DNA of 64,000 nt from Xestospongia bergquistia (lineage: Eukaryota; Porifera; Demospongiae; Haplosclerida; Petrosiidae), in contig OZ014418.1 of assembly GCA_963965975.1 (NCBI GenBank), positions 3,546,775 through 3,610,774 on the forward strand, given 5' to 3'. The translations under genes were made by a program, and so were the position numbers. The number at the start of each line of letters is the position of its first letter. Position 1 is the stretch's first letter. Positions 1-11,720 of the stretch are shown here, one piece after another. The notes below the pieces were generated by a model. The model ran no database searches. It had not been told where the DNA came from and was given only the letters and a program-made list of their open reading frames with translations.

Positions 1-1
1 C

Positions 2-1498
2 AGTGGTATTTGCTGTTAAAAAGTTCCATCAGTACTTTTTAGGGCGGAAATTTATCATATATTCAGATCATCAACCTTTGAAGCATTGGTTCAGTGAGAA
101 CCACCCATGTCCCTCAGATGGCTGCTCCTAGGATCAAGTGATGGTCCCTATTTATAAGGTCTTATCAGTATGTTATCCAATACTGACCTGGTCACTAGAT
201 TGCCAATGCTGATGCTTTTATCAGACTACCTATATCTGACAAAAAAGTTAAATTTTAGTTTTGAGGGTGGAGAGGTTGTTAATTTCTTTCTTAATCATCT
301 TTCAGAGGCAAAAATTACAGCATCCCAGATCAGACACTGGACCAGTAAGGATCAAATTCTTTTTTGTGTACATCATTTCATTCTACATGGTTGGAATACC
401 AGTAATTCTGGTGATTTACAACCTTCCTTTTATTGTTGAAATGAATTAAGCATCGCGGACGGCTGTGTACTATGTGGGTCACATGTCGTGATTCCACCTC
501 AGGGTCATGCCATTGTGTTAGAACAACTTCATGACAGCACCAAATCGAAAGAAAAGTTTGGCTAGATCTTATATCTGGTGGCCGCATCTTGATTCTGATA
601 TTGTTACTAAAGTAAGACACTGTAACATTTATCAAAACAATCGTTCATCACCCCGAAGGTCCCTTTACACCCATGGGGCCTATTAGACCTTGGACAAGAT
701 TACATATAGACCATGCCGGACCCTTTCATGGTAAACTTTTTCTAGTAGTTGTAGATGCACATTCCAAATGGATAGATGTTCAGATTGTGAAATCTACAGC
801 TTCCAATTCAACAATTGCAGTCTTACGTTACCTTTTTGCCACACACATGGCCTTCCAGAAGACATAGTATCAGACAATGGACCTGGTTTTAGAAGTTCTG
901 CATCCAGCTTCAAACAAGTTGGCTGAACGTGCTGTCTAAAGTTTCAAGCATGCTGTCTTAAAAATAGAAGGACCCATGAAAACTTAGGTTAGCTTGATTT
1001 TTATTGAAATACTGTGTAACACCTCAGATTATCACGGGAGTTTCACCTTCTGAACTATTAATGGGAAGATGACTCCACACATCATTAGATTTACTACATC
1101 CAGACACTTCATGCAAAATGTCATAGAAACAAGACAAGTTGATTAGGAATAAAGCTCCTTATAAGTTTGAAATTGGTGACAAACTCTTCGCAAAATACTT
1201 CCATGAAACGGGAATGGATACCTGTAAAGGTTACAAAAGTCACTGGTCACTTTCAGATGCAAACACTGGCATTGTCCTAAGACGTCATGTTGACCATTTT
1301 AGACGTAACTATTCTGAGCACGTTTCACAGGAACCAGTTGAAGATTGGTGTATGTCAGATACGTTCACTCCAAATCCAGACCCTCCTGCAGTTCAAGTTG
1401 ATATACCACCACCTGCACAGGTTCGTCCAGTTGCTGTTTGCCATTCTACTCATGTACCTCAACCTGTTGATCATTTTGCACCCCTACTTCAAACTTAA
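2..1498 (+). pseudogene. Ty3/gypsy pol remnant: RNase H to integrase C-terminus
   Basis: The window opens inside a decayed gypsy polyprotein. Bases 2-97 read as the end of the RNase H region (FAVKKFHQYFLGRKF, then YSDHQPLKHWF). After frame breaks, 673-867 encodes an integrase catalytic-core segment (WTRLHIDHAGPFHGK, then VVDAHSKWIDV), which carries the first acidic residue of the D,D-35-E core. The stretch 1139-1498 is the basic integrase tail with a proline-rich end, and its stop lies just before a polypurine tract. Several stops and frameshifts make it inactive. The order RNase H then integrase is diagnostic of Ty3/gypsy. The 5' part lies outside the window. Confidence 0.85.
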
Positions 1499-1509
1499 GA
1501 GGGGGGAAA
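1497..1509 (+). other. Polypurine tract of the gypsy element
   Basis: AAGAGGGGGGAAA directly precedes a TG that begins the putative 3' LTR and directly follows the integrase stop codon. This is the standard plus-strand priming site position. Confidence 0.65.
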
Positions 1510-1699
1510 TGTGATTATTATGAATATGGTAATAATGTATAATATTTATGTATCCCAGAATATTCTACAATAAGCACATGTATCTATTGTGTGAGCACAT
1601 TTTGGAGCAGTGAGCTCTGTTTTTGTCATGTTGACTCTCTCTCTTGATTCTTATATATTTGTTGTTATATGTTGAATCAATCTCGGTCAGGTTACAACA
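1510..1699 (+). repeat. Putative gypsy 3' LTR
   Basis: A 190-bp block starts TGTGATTATT right after the polypurine tract and ends GGTTACAACA. It therefore has TG...CA ends and contains no coding sequence. The next base begins an unrelated stretch of reverse transcriptase, so the right boundary is set by both the CA and the abrupt change of content. The partner 5' LTR is outside the window, so LTR identity cannot be tested here. Confidence 0.6.
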
Positions 1700-3520
1700 T
1701 TGCCCATAGTCATGATTATGAAACCAGACAACTCAATATGTATCAGTGGAGATTACAAAACCACTATAAATACAGCATCTAAGCTTGATACATCCTACCT
1801 GTTACCTAAAGTTGATTTTTCTCCTCGCTAGTGAGAGGGATGTTTCTCATTATTGTGGATCTGTCAATCACATATCAACAAGTAGAAATCGATCTATAGT
1901 CTCATCTATATACTAACATGAATACACACAAAGGGTTACACATAAACATGTAACTATCATTCAGATTCAACTCAGCACTGTTAATATGTCACCACCTGAT
2001 GGAGAATCTCCTCTAAAAACTACCACATTTCAGTATATATATATATGATACACTAATCAGAGGCCATACTGAATGAGAGCATGTACCCAATGAAGAGAAA
2101 GTATTAAAAAGATTGTCATTAGCTGGAATGAAACTTAGATAAGAAAAATGTACATTGTCCAATACCTAGACATAAATCACTAAAATGAAATTGAGCCTAC
2201 ATAAGAGAAAGTAGAAGCCATTGTACACAATGTACAGACACCCCATCCTACCAATATGTCAGAGCTTAAAGGATTTTTAAGCTCAATTAATTACTATGAT
2301 AACTACAACTTTCAATCTGTTATATTCACTTTTGTACAAAGATAGGCATTGGAACTGGAAGTCAGAATAAGAAATCAATAAAGCTAAGGATTTGATCAAA
2401 TCACCTACTGTACTCCCTCATTATGATGGTACATAGAAATTGGGCTTAACTTGTGATGCATCACCCATTGGAGTACAAACAGTTATAGCAAATTAAAAAA
2501 GATCCAGTACTATTGAGAGTAGCTACTTTACTTGGAGGCAGGCCAGATAATTCATCAGATATTCCATTGGATTGCATACACTAATATTGATGACAAACTG
2601 ACTTAAGTTTACTTGATAGATGTGTATTGTGGTGCACATGAGTCATCATTCCAATCAAGTTAGGAACTCAGGTCTTAGAATAATTACACCATACTCACCC
2701 AGGAGTAGTGAAAATGAAATGATCACCTTGTAGATACATTTAGTGGTATGACATATGTTTATAGTTGTTATTGATTCTTACACTAAATGGTTAGAGGTTT
2801 TTACTGTACACATAACAATGTTGAGAAATTAAGAATGATATTTTCATCATTTGGTTTACTACACAACACAGTGAGTGGCCATGGTTTTCTTTCACAAGCC
2901 AAGAATTTCAGGATTTTATGAAGAGTAATGGAATTATTCATGTGAAGTATCAACATACCACCCATCGTCTAAGGGTCTTGCGATGAGAGTGGTACAAATT
3001 TTCAAGAGAGTTCTAGAACCACAAACAGAAGGATGTTTGGAGGGTAAAATATCTATGGTTTTGTTGAATTACAGAGTCACTCCTCAATCTTCTACAACAG
3101 TTCCTGCAGAATTGCTTTTTGGTAGAAAACTAAAAGTTTGTTTGGATTTATTACCCCCAGATCTTCAGGGGAAGGTACAATCTAAAGTGGAGAAACAGTA
3201 AGAAGCTCATGTCTATTCAGAGAAGATGATACTGTGTTTGGTAGGAATGATAGAAGTGATCTAAATGAAAGAAGGAATTGTTTATAACAGATTAGGTCCA
3301 GTGTCCTACATTGTGAAATTGAAGAATGGCATTGAACATAGAGCAGTTACATAAGAGGACATCTCTATTATCTGAAACAGATGAATCAGACATCTCTTTT
3401 GACGATTTTCCTGGAGTTACCTCAGTTACTGTAGACTCTAGTTTAGTATAACCATCAATTCCAGGACCAATAGGATCTACTAGAATTTGTAAACCTTCTA
3501 ACCAATATTTTTAATCTTAA
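1700..3520 (+). pseudogene. Second Ty3/gypsy pol remnant (RT, RNase H, integrase)
   Basis: Starting immediately after the upstream LTR, 1700-1815 reads as the RT entry region (MKPDNSICISGDYKTTIN, then SKLDTSYLLPKVD). Bases 2094-2340 match the RT thumb/connection (SELKGFLSSINYYDNYNF) and about 2430-2480 the RNase H start (LGLTCDASPIGVQ). Integrase follows: about 2760-2800 (VVIDSYTKWLEVF), then YHPSSKGLA near 2955-2985, and 2983-3201 with FKRVLEP and a GRKLK segment. Many stops and at least several frameshifts are present, so it is a fossil. The beginning of its RT and everything 5' is missing from this side, because the LTR of another gypsy copy abuts it. Confidence 0.8.
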
Positions 3521-3777
3521 AGTGGAAGGAATATACTCTATTATTTTCTGATGTAGTTTTGTGTTTAATTAGAATTCTTTATGTTTATTTATGAATATTA
3601 TTACCCTGTTTAAACTTTTTGTCCCTCAACTGATTTATGCAACTTACAGTTTAAAATGTCCATGTGATCATATCAGCTATTTTGTGTTTTGTTTAATGTA
3701 GGTATGTTTATACTCAAATAAAGTTACTAACTATAAAAGAGTGAATACATCACAGAGGTGAACAAAGAGGAGCTACT
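3521..3777. other. Non-coding AT-rich stretch, possible gypsy LTR
   Basis: No gene is visible. The stretch follows the integrase tail of one gypsy copy, starts with a purine run (AAAGTGGAAGGAA) and contains an AATAAA near 3717. That would fit a 3' LTR, but clear TG/CA ends could not be fixed. Confidence 0.3.
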
Positions 3778-5560
3778 CAACATACAAGATGTCAACCATA
3801 AAACCAAAAAGGGGTCAACAACTTAAGAGGCCAAGCACAATCAATTGTACCAGATGTGGTGTAAATTACAGTGCCCAGCTTGTAACCTTTTTGTCACAAA
3901 TGTAAGAAGATAGAACACTAGCAAATTTTTTGCTGTAATCCACCTAGCAAAATAGACTCTATTCAAAAAAGTGAGTTCCTAGGAGAGCTGCAAGCTGCTA
4001 CAAGAGATAAGAAGCCATGGATTACTCTCCATTTGAATGGTCAGTCCTGTCAATTCAAGCTTAATGTAACAATAATTTCCGAAGATGGAGTCAAATTACA
4101 GTCCTCAGATCGAGCACCAAGAGGTATTAGCTTAAACCAGTTAAAATAAAAGGAAAATTAACTGGGACAATATGCAATAAAGATCAAGAGAATAAGCAAC
4201 AAATTTATGTTATTGAAGATTTAGTAAGCCTATTACTAGCTAGAACATCCAGTAATTGAACGTTTCCAACATTTTTGACTCTGTTATTGACAGTTGTAAA
4301 GAGCAAATCACAGAAGCTAATCCTCATCTTTTAGAAGCATTGGTACGTTCAAAGGAGAATATCAAATTAAACTAATCAACAACCTGACTCTATTTTCATT
4401 GACAACACCTCAAAGTGTACCACTCCCATTGTTCTATATAGTCAAAGAAGAAATCGATCAAATTGAAAGAACAGGAGTAATCTGTAGAGTTGATGAACTG
4501 GACTAATGGTGCTCAGGAATGATTGTCATATCAAAATCTAATCATAAATACATATATGTGTTGATCTTACTAAATTGAATAGGCAAATAATTTGAGAGAG
4601 GCATATCCTATCTTCAGTGGAACAGTTGTTGACAAACGCCAAATTTTATTCTGAATTGGACACTAATTAATAGCTGTAATTGACTGAACAGGATAATGTT
4701 CTTCACCAAGAAGCAACTGAATTTGTCAACATTGTCATTGATAGTCTTCCAGTGTCGGAGGGACGCCTCAAAAATTAAAGTTACCAAGAGAATCAGGCAG
4801 TTTGCAAACAATAATCAAGTACTGTTTGGATGAATGGCCACTACAACATCTAAAGAGTGAGTCACTTTAACCTTATTATCTCTTTGCAGCAAAAGAAACA
4901 ATAAATAATGGACTACTACTTAAAGTAGGATTAGTGGTACCACCTACAATAAAATCAGAGATAATGAAGAGGCTCCATAGTGCACATCAAGGCATTATAA
5001 AACCAGAGAAAGAACTAGAACTTCCATATGGTGGCTTTTATAAGTTAGCAAATTACTAAATGGTCAATCTAAGCCATTAATACCATGTGAACATCCACTG
5101 TTGCTGTGGCTACATGCTGAAGAGAAAGTTATGTACTATTATTCATCAATTATAGGATCAACTGAAACCATCTATATCAGAGTATGAACAAATCAATTTA
5201 AAAATCAAATGAAAAGAGAGGCAAAAAGAGAATTATGAACATCAGAGTGAAGGAGAAAGAACCTCTGAGATCTAAAGAAAATGTATGGATACCAGATTGT
5301 ACACTAATGGGACAGTCATTGAAGAAATGCCATATCTATCTTATAATTTCATGATTTGTAATAAGGAGAAACCGAAGACATATTGTTAGCAACCCTCAAG
5401 AAAATTCTCCAATTATTGATAAAGTACATTAGATGATCCAATTAGTGATGAGACCACTCAAACTCAAACTAATAATGTTCCTATTTCAGTTAATTGTAAT
5501 ACTAGAGACATCGTCAGTAGAAGTGGAAAAATATCTTGTCTGCCAGTACAATAATGTAAT
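3778..5560 (+). pseudogene. Third Ty3/gypsy remnant: gag knuckle, protease, RT, integrase
   Basis: The order is that of a full gypsy gag-pol. At about 3890-3950 there is a degenerate nucleocapsid knuckle (FCHKCKKIEH, then CCNPPSK). At 4020-4100 lies the aspartic protease start (WITLHLNGQSCQFKLN, then TIISEDG), with the catalytic DTG lost. RT signatures occur at 4420-4660 (CVDLTKLNRQ, HILSSVEQLL, NAKFYSELD). A degraded integrase zinc-binding region covers about 4960-5070 (LHSAHQGIIKP), and an integrase tail runs to about 5560. Stops occur in every segment. It is the most complete of the three gypsy fossils at this end, but far too damaged to function. Confidence 0.75.
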
Positions 5561-5871
5561 ATATATTAACCTACCAGAAGAGGTGATGTAATAATATGAC
5601 TTAGCTTCATACCTAGGTGTTCACAAAAGTAAAGAACACCTGGTAATTACTGCTTGTACATGTGTATAATTATTAAAATATATTGACTTCATAATTACAA
5701 CATTTTAAAGAAAATGATGAATCAATATGCTGTGCTTTATATTGATGACATTCCATTTATGATAGATCACATTTATGTACATAGATCACAGGGGTTCATA
5801 CAGGGGGGGAAACCTGAGATATAGCCCCCCCCCCTAACAATTTTCCATATATTTTTCATTTTTATAATTAT

Positions 5872-6000
5872 TTAAGTTAAAGTTCAATGTACCTATTTTT
5901 TGTTTGAAAATATCCATTATTGCATTAAAGTCAACATCTTTTAATGGAGGTCCTTCTATTGCAACCTTCATTAAATGTTCAAGATTTGAATCAGATAGTC
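5872..6000 (-). pseudogene. hAT transposase C-terminal fragment
   Basis: On the minus strand this reads DSNLEHLMKVAIEGPP followed by LKDVDFNAIMDIFKQK, then runs out of frame. This matches the C-terminal dimerisation end of hAT transposases (LMR.SIEGPP...FD...D.W...K), the same tail seen in ZMYM/THAP-like derivatives. The expected KNRR-type ending is out of frame by one base after a run of six Ts. It explains the hAT-style ends of the surrounding element. Only this last piece survives. Confidence 0.55.
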
Positions 6001-6091
6001 AACTACATAGAAAATGCTAATATGCAACTGTTACATGTTACATTGTGTAATACAATAAGTGATGATTTTCTAAAGAAAGAACAATGAAATA

Positions 6092-7766
6092 CTGTAAACT
6101 ACTAATATTAGCATGCAACTAATTTTAGTGATATTAGTGATTTGAAAAAAATCGCTAAATTTAATATTCGCTAAAGTTAAGAGCAAGTCACGTGCGTTGA
6201 AAAAGATGAAGAAGCATGCAAACTGAACAGCGAAAGTCATCTCTCTTATAAGATGGCTTCGTGGGTCATCATCGTCAGAACTAATGAGGATGGAGTAACG
6301 ACAGCAGCAAACAGAGAGGTTGAAAAGGTGAAGTAAGTGTGAAGGAAAAGGGGCAGGTATCATCATTATGATGATGAAACACGTGTTAAAATTGCCAAGT
6401 GCTCGTGTGAATGTGGAAATAAGGCAGCTGCTGACAAATTCACTAAGGAGCTTGGATTTTTGGTTACCAAAAGTACAGTAAGAAACATGAAGAAGAGCTA
6501 CCTTTCTATACTTAGAAAGGAAATAGATCCTGAGAGAATACGCAGTCTTCCTCATGTATCTAGAGGGAGACAACTGATGCTTCGTGATTATGACCAGGAT
6601 GTATCAAATTACATCAAAAGCCTAAGAGAAGCAGGAGGTATTGTAAATCCCTCAATAGTTGTTGCTGCAGCTAAGGGTATCTTGTCCCATAAGAACCGAG
6701 GACTCCTGAAAGAACATAGTTGTCCAATCTGTCTTAGTTCAACCTGGGCAGAATTATTTCTTCGTAGAAATGGGTATGTGAAGTGCAAGGCCACCAAGGC
6801 TGCCCACAAGTTGCCTGATGATTTTCCAGAAGTAAAGCAGGCATTCCTTCAGAGAGTCAAGAGTGAAGTTGAAACATGGAACATTCCACATGTCCTCATA
6901 ATCAACTGGGACCATACTTGATCCTAGTCAGTTCCATTAAGTGAATGGACCATGGAAAGGGAAGGCACAAAACAAGTTGCTATCATAGGACAGGAAGATA
7001 AAAGGGAAGTTATTGTTCTTATGTCTGTAACTGCTTCTGGTATTCTACTTCCTTTTCAAGTCATCTATCTGGGAAAGACAATTGGGTGCCATGCTAAAGT
7101 CATATTTCCTAATGATTGGAACATTACTCAGAGTGACAGTCACTGGAGCACTGAGTCAACCATGTTGGAGTTTATCGACAAAGTTATTGTACCTTATGTC
7201 ACACAGATAAGAGAAAAGCTCTAGCTTGCTTCAGACCAGCCAACTCTTGCTTTATTTGACATTTTCAAGGCACATTGCTGTGAGTCTGTCCTGGAAAAGC
7301 TACGTCAACATCATATCCATCAAGTGTTTATACCAGCAGGATGTACAGGGGAGCTACAACCCCTCGATCTTACTGTTAATTTGTTGTTTAAAGCATCTAT
7401 GAAAGCTCACTTTTCCCATTGGTATTCTACTGAAGTCAAAGAAGCTTTAGAGCAAGGACAAGAAATAGCTAATGTGAAGGTTGACCTTTGAGCTTCAATT
7501 GTGAAACCTCTGCATGGTAACTGGCTAATGATGGCATTCTCATTTCTCAAAGAAAAGAAAGATATCATAGAAAAAGGATTTGAAAAAAGTGGAATTTTGA
7601 GTTCCATTGCAATTACCAGTACTTGATATACTCATAAAATGCAATTTTGATACTTTTAATACTAGTACTAGTAATTGTTTTTAACAATGTTAAATTTAAT
7701 AGCCACTAATATGGTAATGAAGCAAAAATGCTAAAAAAGTAGCTGCCAACATTAGTAGTTTTACAG
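6092..7766 (+). mobile_element. pogo-superfamily transposon (inner element of the nest)
   Basis: The terminal inverted repeats begin CTGTAAA-CTACTAAT (6092 rightward) and, inverted, CTGTAAAACTACTAAT (7766 leftward). Weaker similarity continues inward for about 60 bp. A TA dinucleotide flanks each side (6090-6091 and 7767-7768), the canonical pogo/Tc1-mariner target duplication. Its 1675-bp length is right for a one-gene pogo element, and it encodes a full-length but nonsense-ridden DDE transposase on the plus strand. Confidence 0.8.
6343..7626 (+). pseudogene. pogo-type DDE transposase, nonsense mutations only
   Basis: One reading frame runs from 6343 to the stop at 7624-7626, about 427 codons. 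The N-terminus (RYHHYDDETRVKIAKC, then TKSTVRNMKKSYLSIL) is the DNA-binding part. A middle segment (WAELFLRRNGYVKCKATKAA) matches the linker of this transposase type in sponges and cnidarians. The catalytic triad is visible: D in INWDHT (about 6910), D in LALFDIFKAH (about 7240) and, 35 residues later, D in ELQPLDLTVN. In-frame stops occur near 6919, 6925, 7222 and 7489, with no frameshift apparent. No intact ATG fits the conserved N-terminus. Inactive, but relatively young. Confidence 0.8.
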
Positions 7767-7856
7767 TACAGCATGATGCATATATAGTACAATACTGCAT
7801 ATGCATTGACAGAATTCCCCCCCCCCCCCAAAGTTCAAATCTTGTATGAACCCCTG

Positions 7857-9109
7857 ACATGCAATGTCTTGCTTTAACCAGTCAATTTGTTCTTTGTGCA
7901 GAGGTTTAGTGCAAGCTAAAGAGTATTACACTTGTTCAGTACAATTGTGATTTATAATCATTGGGTTTCACAAATAACTTCTTGATCCATCATTAGAGCT
8001 ACTAAAGTACTTATTATCATGATCAACACAGAACAGCTCTTCTCAGTGCCAACAAGACAAAGCTTGTAATCCATCATGAATGAGAAGAATTGGTGACTAC
8101 ACAAAGGTATTCCTTCTGTCAGTCATATACAGCTTTAACAGACAAAAAGCTCTTTTTAAGAGATAGATTTAGTCTTACTAGCTACTTTAGATTGTAAAGT
8201 AGAGCAGCAGAGATGTTACCATCATAGATAGTGGAAGATTGTGGTAAAAGGAATTTTTACATCTTAGTTGACAGAGGATTCCTATAGAGCATACTATTTT
8301 CCAAGAAATAAGTGGAATTACACACATGTCCAAGCAGTAGTTACACCAGGCATTCTCTTTTTTCACAAACACCTGAGTATGAGGCTATTCTATGACTATG
8401 TATCATTTGTCCATGATTATTATTCATGGCTTGTCTTTGTGTGTCTAACTTGTATATATATCTGATTTGTTTATTCTTTCATGTATCTACTATTATTACT
8501 AAGAGATCATTATCAATCAACTAAACATATAATAAGAAACAATACAGTAGACACCATTTTTACTTGTTGCTATATATATCCATGTAGAACAATATGAAGT
8601 AAAAGGACATTGATATATTTTAGTTTGTATAATTATATTAAGAAATATAAACCATATGGTAGAAAACGGCTAACAGAGAACAAATTAATCACTTGTTAAT
8701 CCTCACTGCTCTCTGAGAAGACAATGGTAATAGTACTTGGTTTGTGTGTGTGTATATGTCTGTTTAGGTAACAAATATTTTATGTCTGATCAAATTAAAG
8801 TTTATTTACACAAGTTTTGCATGGTAGTTACTTTATATTTACACATTGCTAGGTAATCAGTACTAGTAGGAACAACATGTATACCATGTTTTATCCTGAC
8901 TTCAAACATTATGTCAAAGTAGCAACAATTGTTAGAAACTAATTGTGAAACCTGTTGACAAGTTTAAATGGTTTTAAGTTGCTTTTGTTTCTTTTTCAGG
9001 AAAATGCTCACACATCAACTGGCGAGGGTTAATGACATATTATGTATATTGCAATGTTGATCATTGAGAATTGATATATAATTATTATATGTATTTACTA
9101 TATACATAC
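7857..9109. other. No recognisable gene
   Basis: AT-rich. Short open stretches at 8187-8465 on either strand contain stops in all continuations and resemble nothing I recognise. A GTGTGTGTGTATATG run lies near 8743. Confidence 0.4.
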
Positions 9110-10607
9110 CTGTGGTAAGCCACTGTAGAGCTCATGTATAGAGAAAGTATGTACCATGTCATCAAGACCTTGTATAAATCCTGTTCTTCCTAGAGTCATA
9201 CAAAAGTCATCAGAGCTTTGACATACATCTTGGAGTAGTAGCAATATTCTTTCTAGACGAGCTAAGGTTGGTGTTGGCACTTTCTCAATAGCAATCTCAT
9301 CAAAAAGTTCTGTAGAGATTAAAAAAATTCAATGAATGTTAGAATCATTAAAAAACTATATTTGTATCTATTGTAAGTATTTAAAATAATGGAAAATTAG
9401 GAAGATCAAAGAATAGTTGCTACTTGAAGAACAGATGTTAACAAAAGCTGACAAAACAACAAGAAAGTATGGCATTTCAGAAGTGAGTGAAGCAAAGATT
9501 ATCTTGGTTTCTTCAGTCATAGATGTAAAATTTAAAAGCTTCATCAGTTCACAACAGAGGCGATCACATGAGGTAACAGATTTGAAGTCAATGGAATGTG
9601 GTTCTTGAAGATGTTCAGCTAGACTCGGATCCAAGTCTTCATTATTAATTGACATTACTACTTTTAATTGAATCTAGAACACAGTACTCACAATCAGTCA
9701 TCAGTGATATTTCTGAGTCTACAAAGTAACATAACAATATTACATATAAAGACAAAGTCTCTTTCATGAAGTGACATTACCTTTTTTGTGGTTCAGTGAC
9801 ATTATGTGAAGAACCAAGGAATACTTTGAGGTATTTTTTAATGACAGTTGATTCCTTGTCTGATACTTGACTTAAAATAATAATAATTAATTGATGATTT
9901 TTATCTTCTATTGGAGACATTGGCATTGTAGTTTTTAGATCAACCAAGACACTTAATGAATCATTGTTCTTGGTGAAAGTTATACAATTGCTGGACTTGA
10001 TGACAGTAGATTAATTATTATAATGATCATTTCTTCAACATGAAAGGATATGCGTGAGCCAATTGGAAATAGAAATCTCAACTTGTTATTTGTGTCTTTA
10101 CAAATTTGACTGAGTCCATTGACGAGTGTTTTCACTTCAGACTCTAATAATTCAGTTAGTTTTGTGTGACAATTAGCAGTGGGAGAAAATGATGTTATAA
10201 TTTTTGCTGGAAATCTTAAGTAAAATGTTCTTTGACTTGTAGTGCACAGTTAGTTAAAATTGAAAAACATATAAGCATTAACCAAGATATACCCTGAAAA
10301 AATAATCAGTAAATCAATGACTGAAGTAAGTATAAATTTAGTAATTATTTAATGAAGTCTGTACACTTTCTTGAGTAGTGTCATATATTGTATACTTATA
10401 AAACAATGTTGATGTGTAGCTATTCACCTAATGCTTCCATATTCATAGCTACATAGGGACTACATATGTACTTAAGAACACTACTGTAGAAGAAAATTTG
10501 TCTTTTCTATGAATTTACTTTTTATACTAAATTTTTTATCCATGAAGACCAATTATTAGTATTTATATATTGTGTTTCAAACTTCAAAGGTCTATATGTG
10601 CTATATA

Positions 10608-10823
10608 AACCTGCCAATGAGGGGATTTGTAAAGGTATTGTCCAAGAGCCATAATAATGATTGTGTTATCTTTTATAAAATCCTCAGTTACTTGGTTATG
10701 TTGATGAACTATGATATATCTGATATATCTTATTATGAGATTCATAGTAACCTGCTGCTAACACTCCTTAATATAGTACAATGTTGTTAACCAATATTCT
10801 TTTAAATCTTAAGTTGGCAGGTT
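10608..10823. mobile_element. MITE-like repeat, copy 1
   Basis: AACCTGCCAA at 10608-10617 is repeated inverted at 10814-10823. The interior carries ATATCTTATTATGAGATTCAT, which recurs with changes in a second copy at 37565-37700. It is non-coding and lies in an intron of the minus-strand helical-repeat gene. The family was not recognised. Confidence 0.5.
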
Positions 10824-10849
10824 AATAATACTTTATTGATCTATTAACA

Positions 10850-11720
10850 ATGGTAGAACAAAAAAAACTGGTCTATATAAACCTACTGCTAAGTCATTTA
10901 TGAAGATAGAACTAGTTATGTGGAGCAACTAAAAATGCTGTATAAAATTAAACTCTATCTTTAAGACAATTTTTAATTGTAAAGTTATTAGAAACATAAT
11001 GTGTCATGCTTACCAATACAATAGGCTTTAGTGTAGATGGGTAGTTAATATATTATCTTTTATAGTAAGTGGGAAACAATAATAAGCTAAGTGTACATAT
11101 TGATTTCAATAAAATGTGTTATATGTCATTCCTATATAATACACAAGAAAATACACTAGTCCAATTCTTTTAATGACATCGGTAATACTAAAGCATATGT
11201 GATATCAGGTGTAGCACTGTCTATGTAGAGATGGCGCTATCTCTTTTGTCTTATTATTATTACTCTGTTTCCCTCATAATAACACTAAAACTAAAAGGAT
11301 TAAATGATTATCAAAAAGAAAGGTATAATTTTAGATCAAATATCTATCTACATTTACTAGTGTTCAATTTTATAAAAAGGCAAAAAGTGGAGTCTACTCG
11401 AGTTCTTTTTGCTTTGATGTTGATATTGTCATTCCTATGTACTTTGGGCTCATTAGACAGATTTTGCTGCCATCCCTATATAAAATACTTTTTCTAAAAA
11501 TCTACACTCATTTGTTCATGCAAGTGTGATGCTACTAACATCATTATGACTTGTCATTTTATATCAGTTTGATTATATTGTTTGCATAAAAGTAGCAGAG
11601 GCTTACTTGTAAATGTTCACTTAATAATTACAAAACAGCTTTTTTACATAATAAAAAATAGTACTTGTCCTGAAGTTAATAAATAATTTGTGATATCTTT
11701 ACTATAAACTACAAGACAAG
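10850..11720. other. No gene seen (intronic AT-rich DNA)
   Basis: Lies between exon blocks of the minus-strand helical-repeat gene. The 88-codon open stretch at 11231-11497 on the plus strand has no splice or family support. Confidence 0.4.

Larger units (their letters stand above)
5789..7856. mobile_element. hAT-type DNA transposon (outer element of a nest)
   Basis: A perfect 14-bp terminal inverted repeat CAGGGGTTCATACA occupies 5789-5802 and, inverted, 7843-7856. G/C homopolymer runs lie just inside both ends. CAGGGG ends are typical of hAT elements, and the left arm also retains the tail of a hAT transposase on the minus strand. The interior from 6092 to 7766 is a pogo element inserted later. 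The flanking 8-bp sequences (ATAGATCA and ACATGCAA) do not match, so the target duplication has decayed or the end bases are off. Without the pogo insert, about 390 bp remain, so this is a deletion derivative. Confidence 0.65.

Noticed and set aside
1..60. AGTACTTTTTAGGGCGGAAATT resembles the module at 20378 (AGTACTTTTAGGCGGAAATT)
   Set aside because: Here it codes for the conserved RNase H segment QYFLGRKF, so the likeness is most simply coincidence; no further words of the module follow.
6070..6573. 167-codon open frame on the minus strand
   Set aside because: It is the antisense shadow of the pogo transposase start and its non-coding flank; it has no recognisable domain.
5786..7864. Possible 8-bp target duplication of the outer hAT element
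   Set aside because: ATAGATCA and ACATGCAA agree at only a few positions, so no duplication is claimed.
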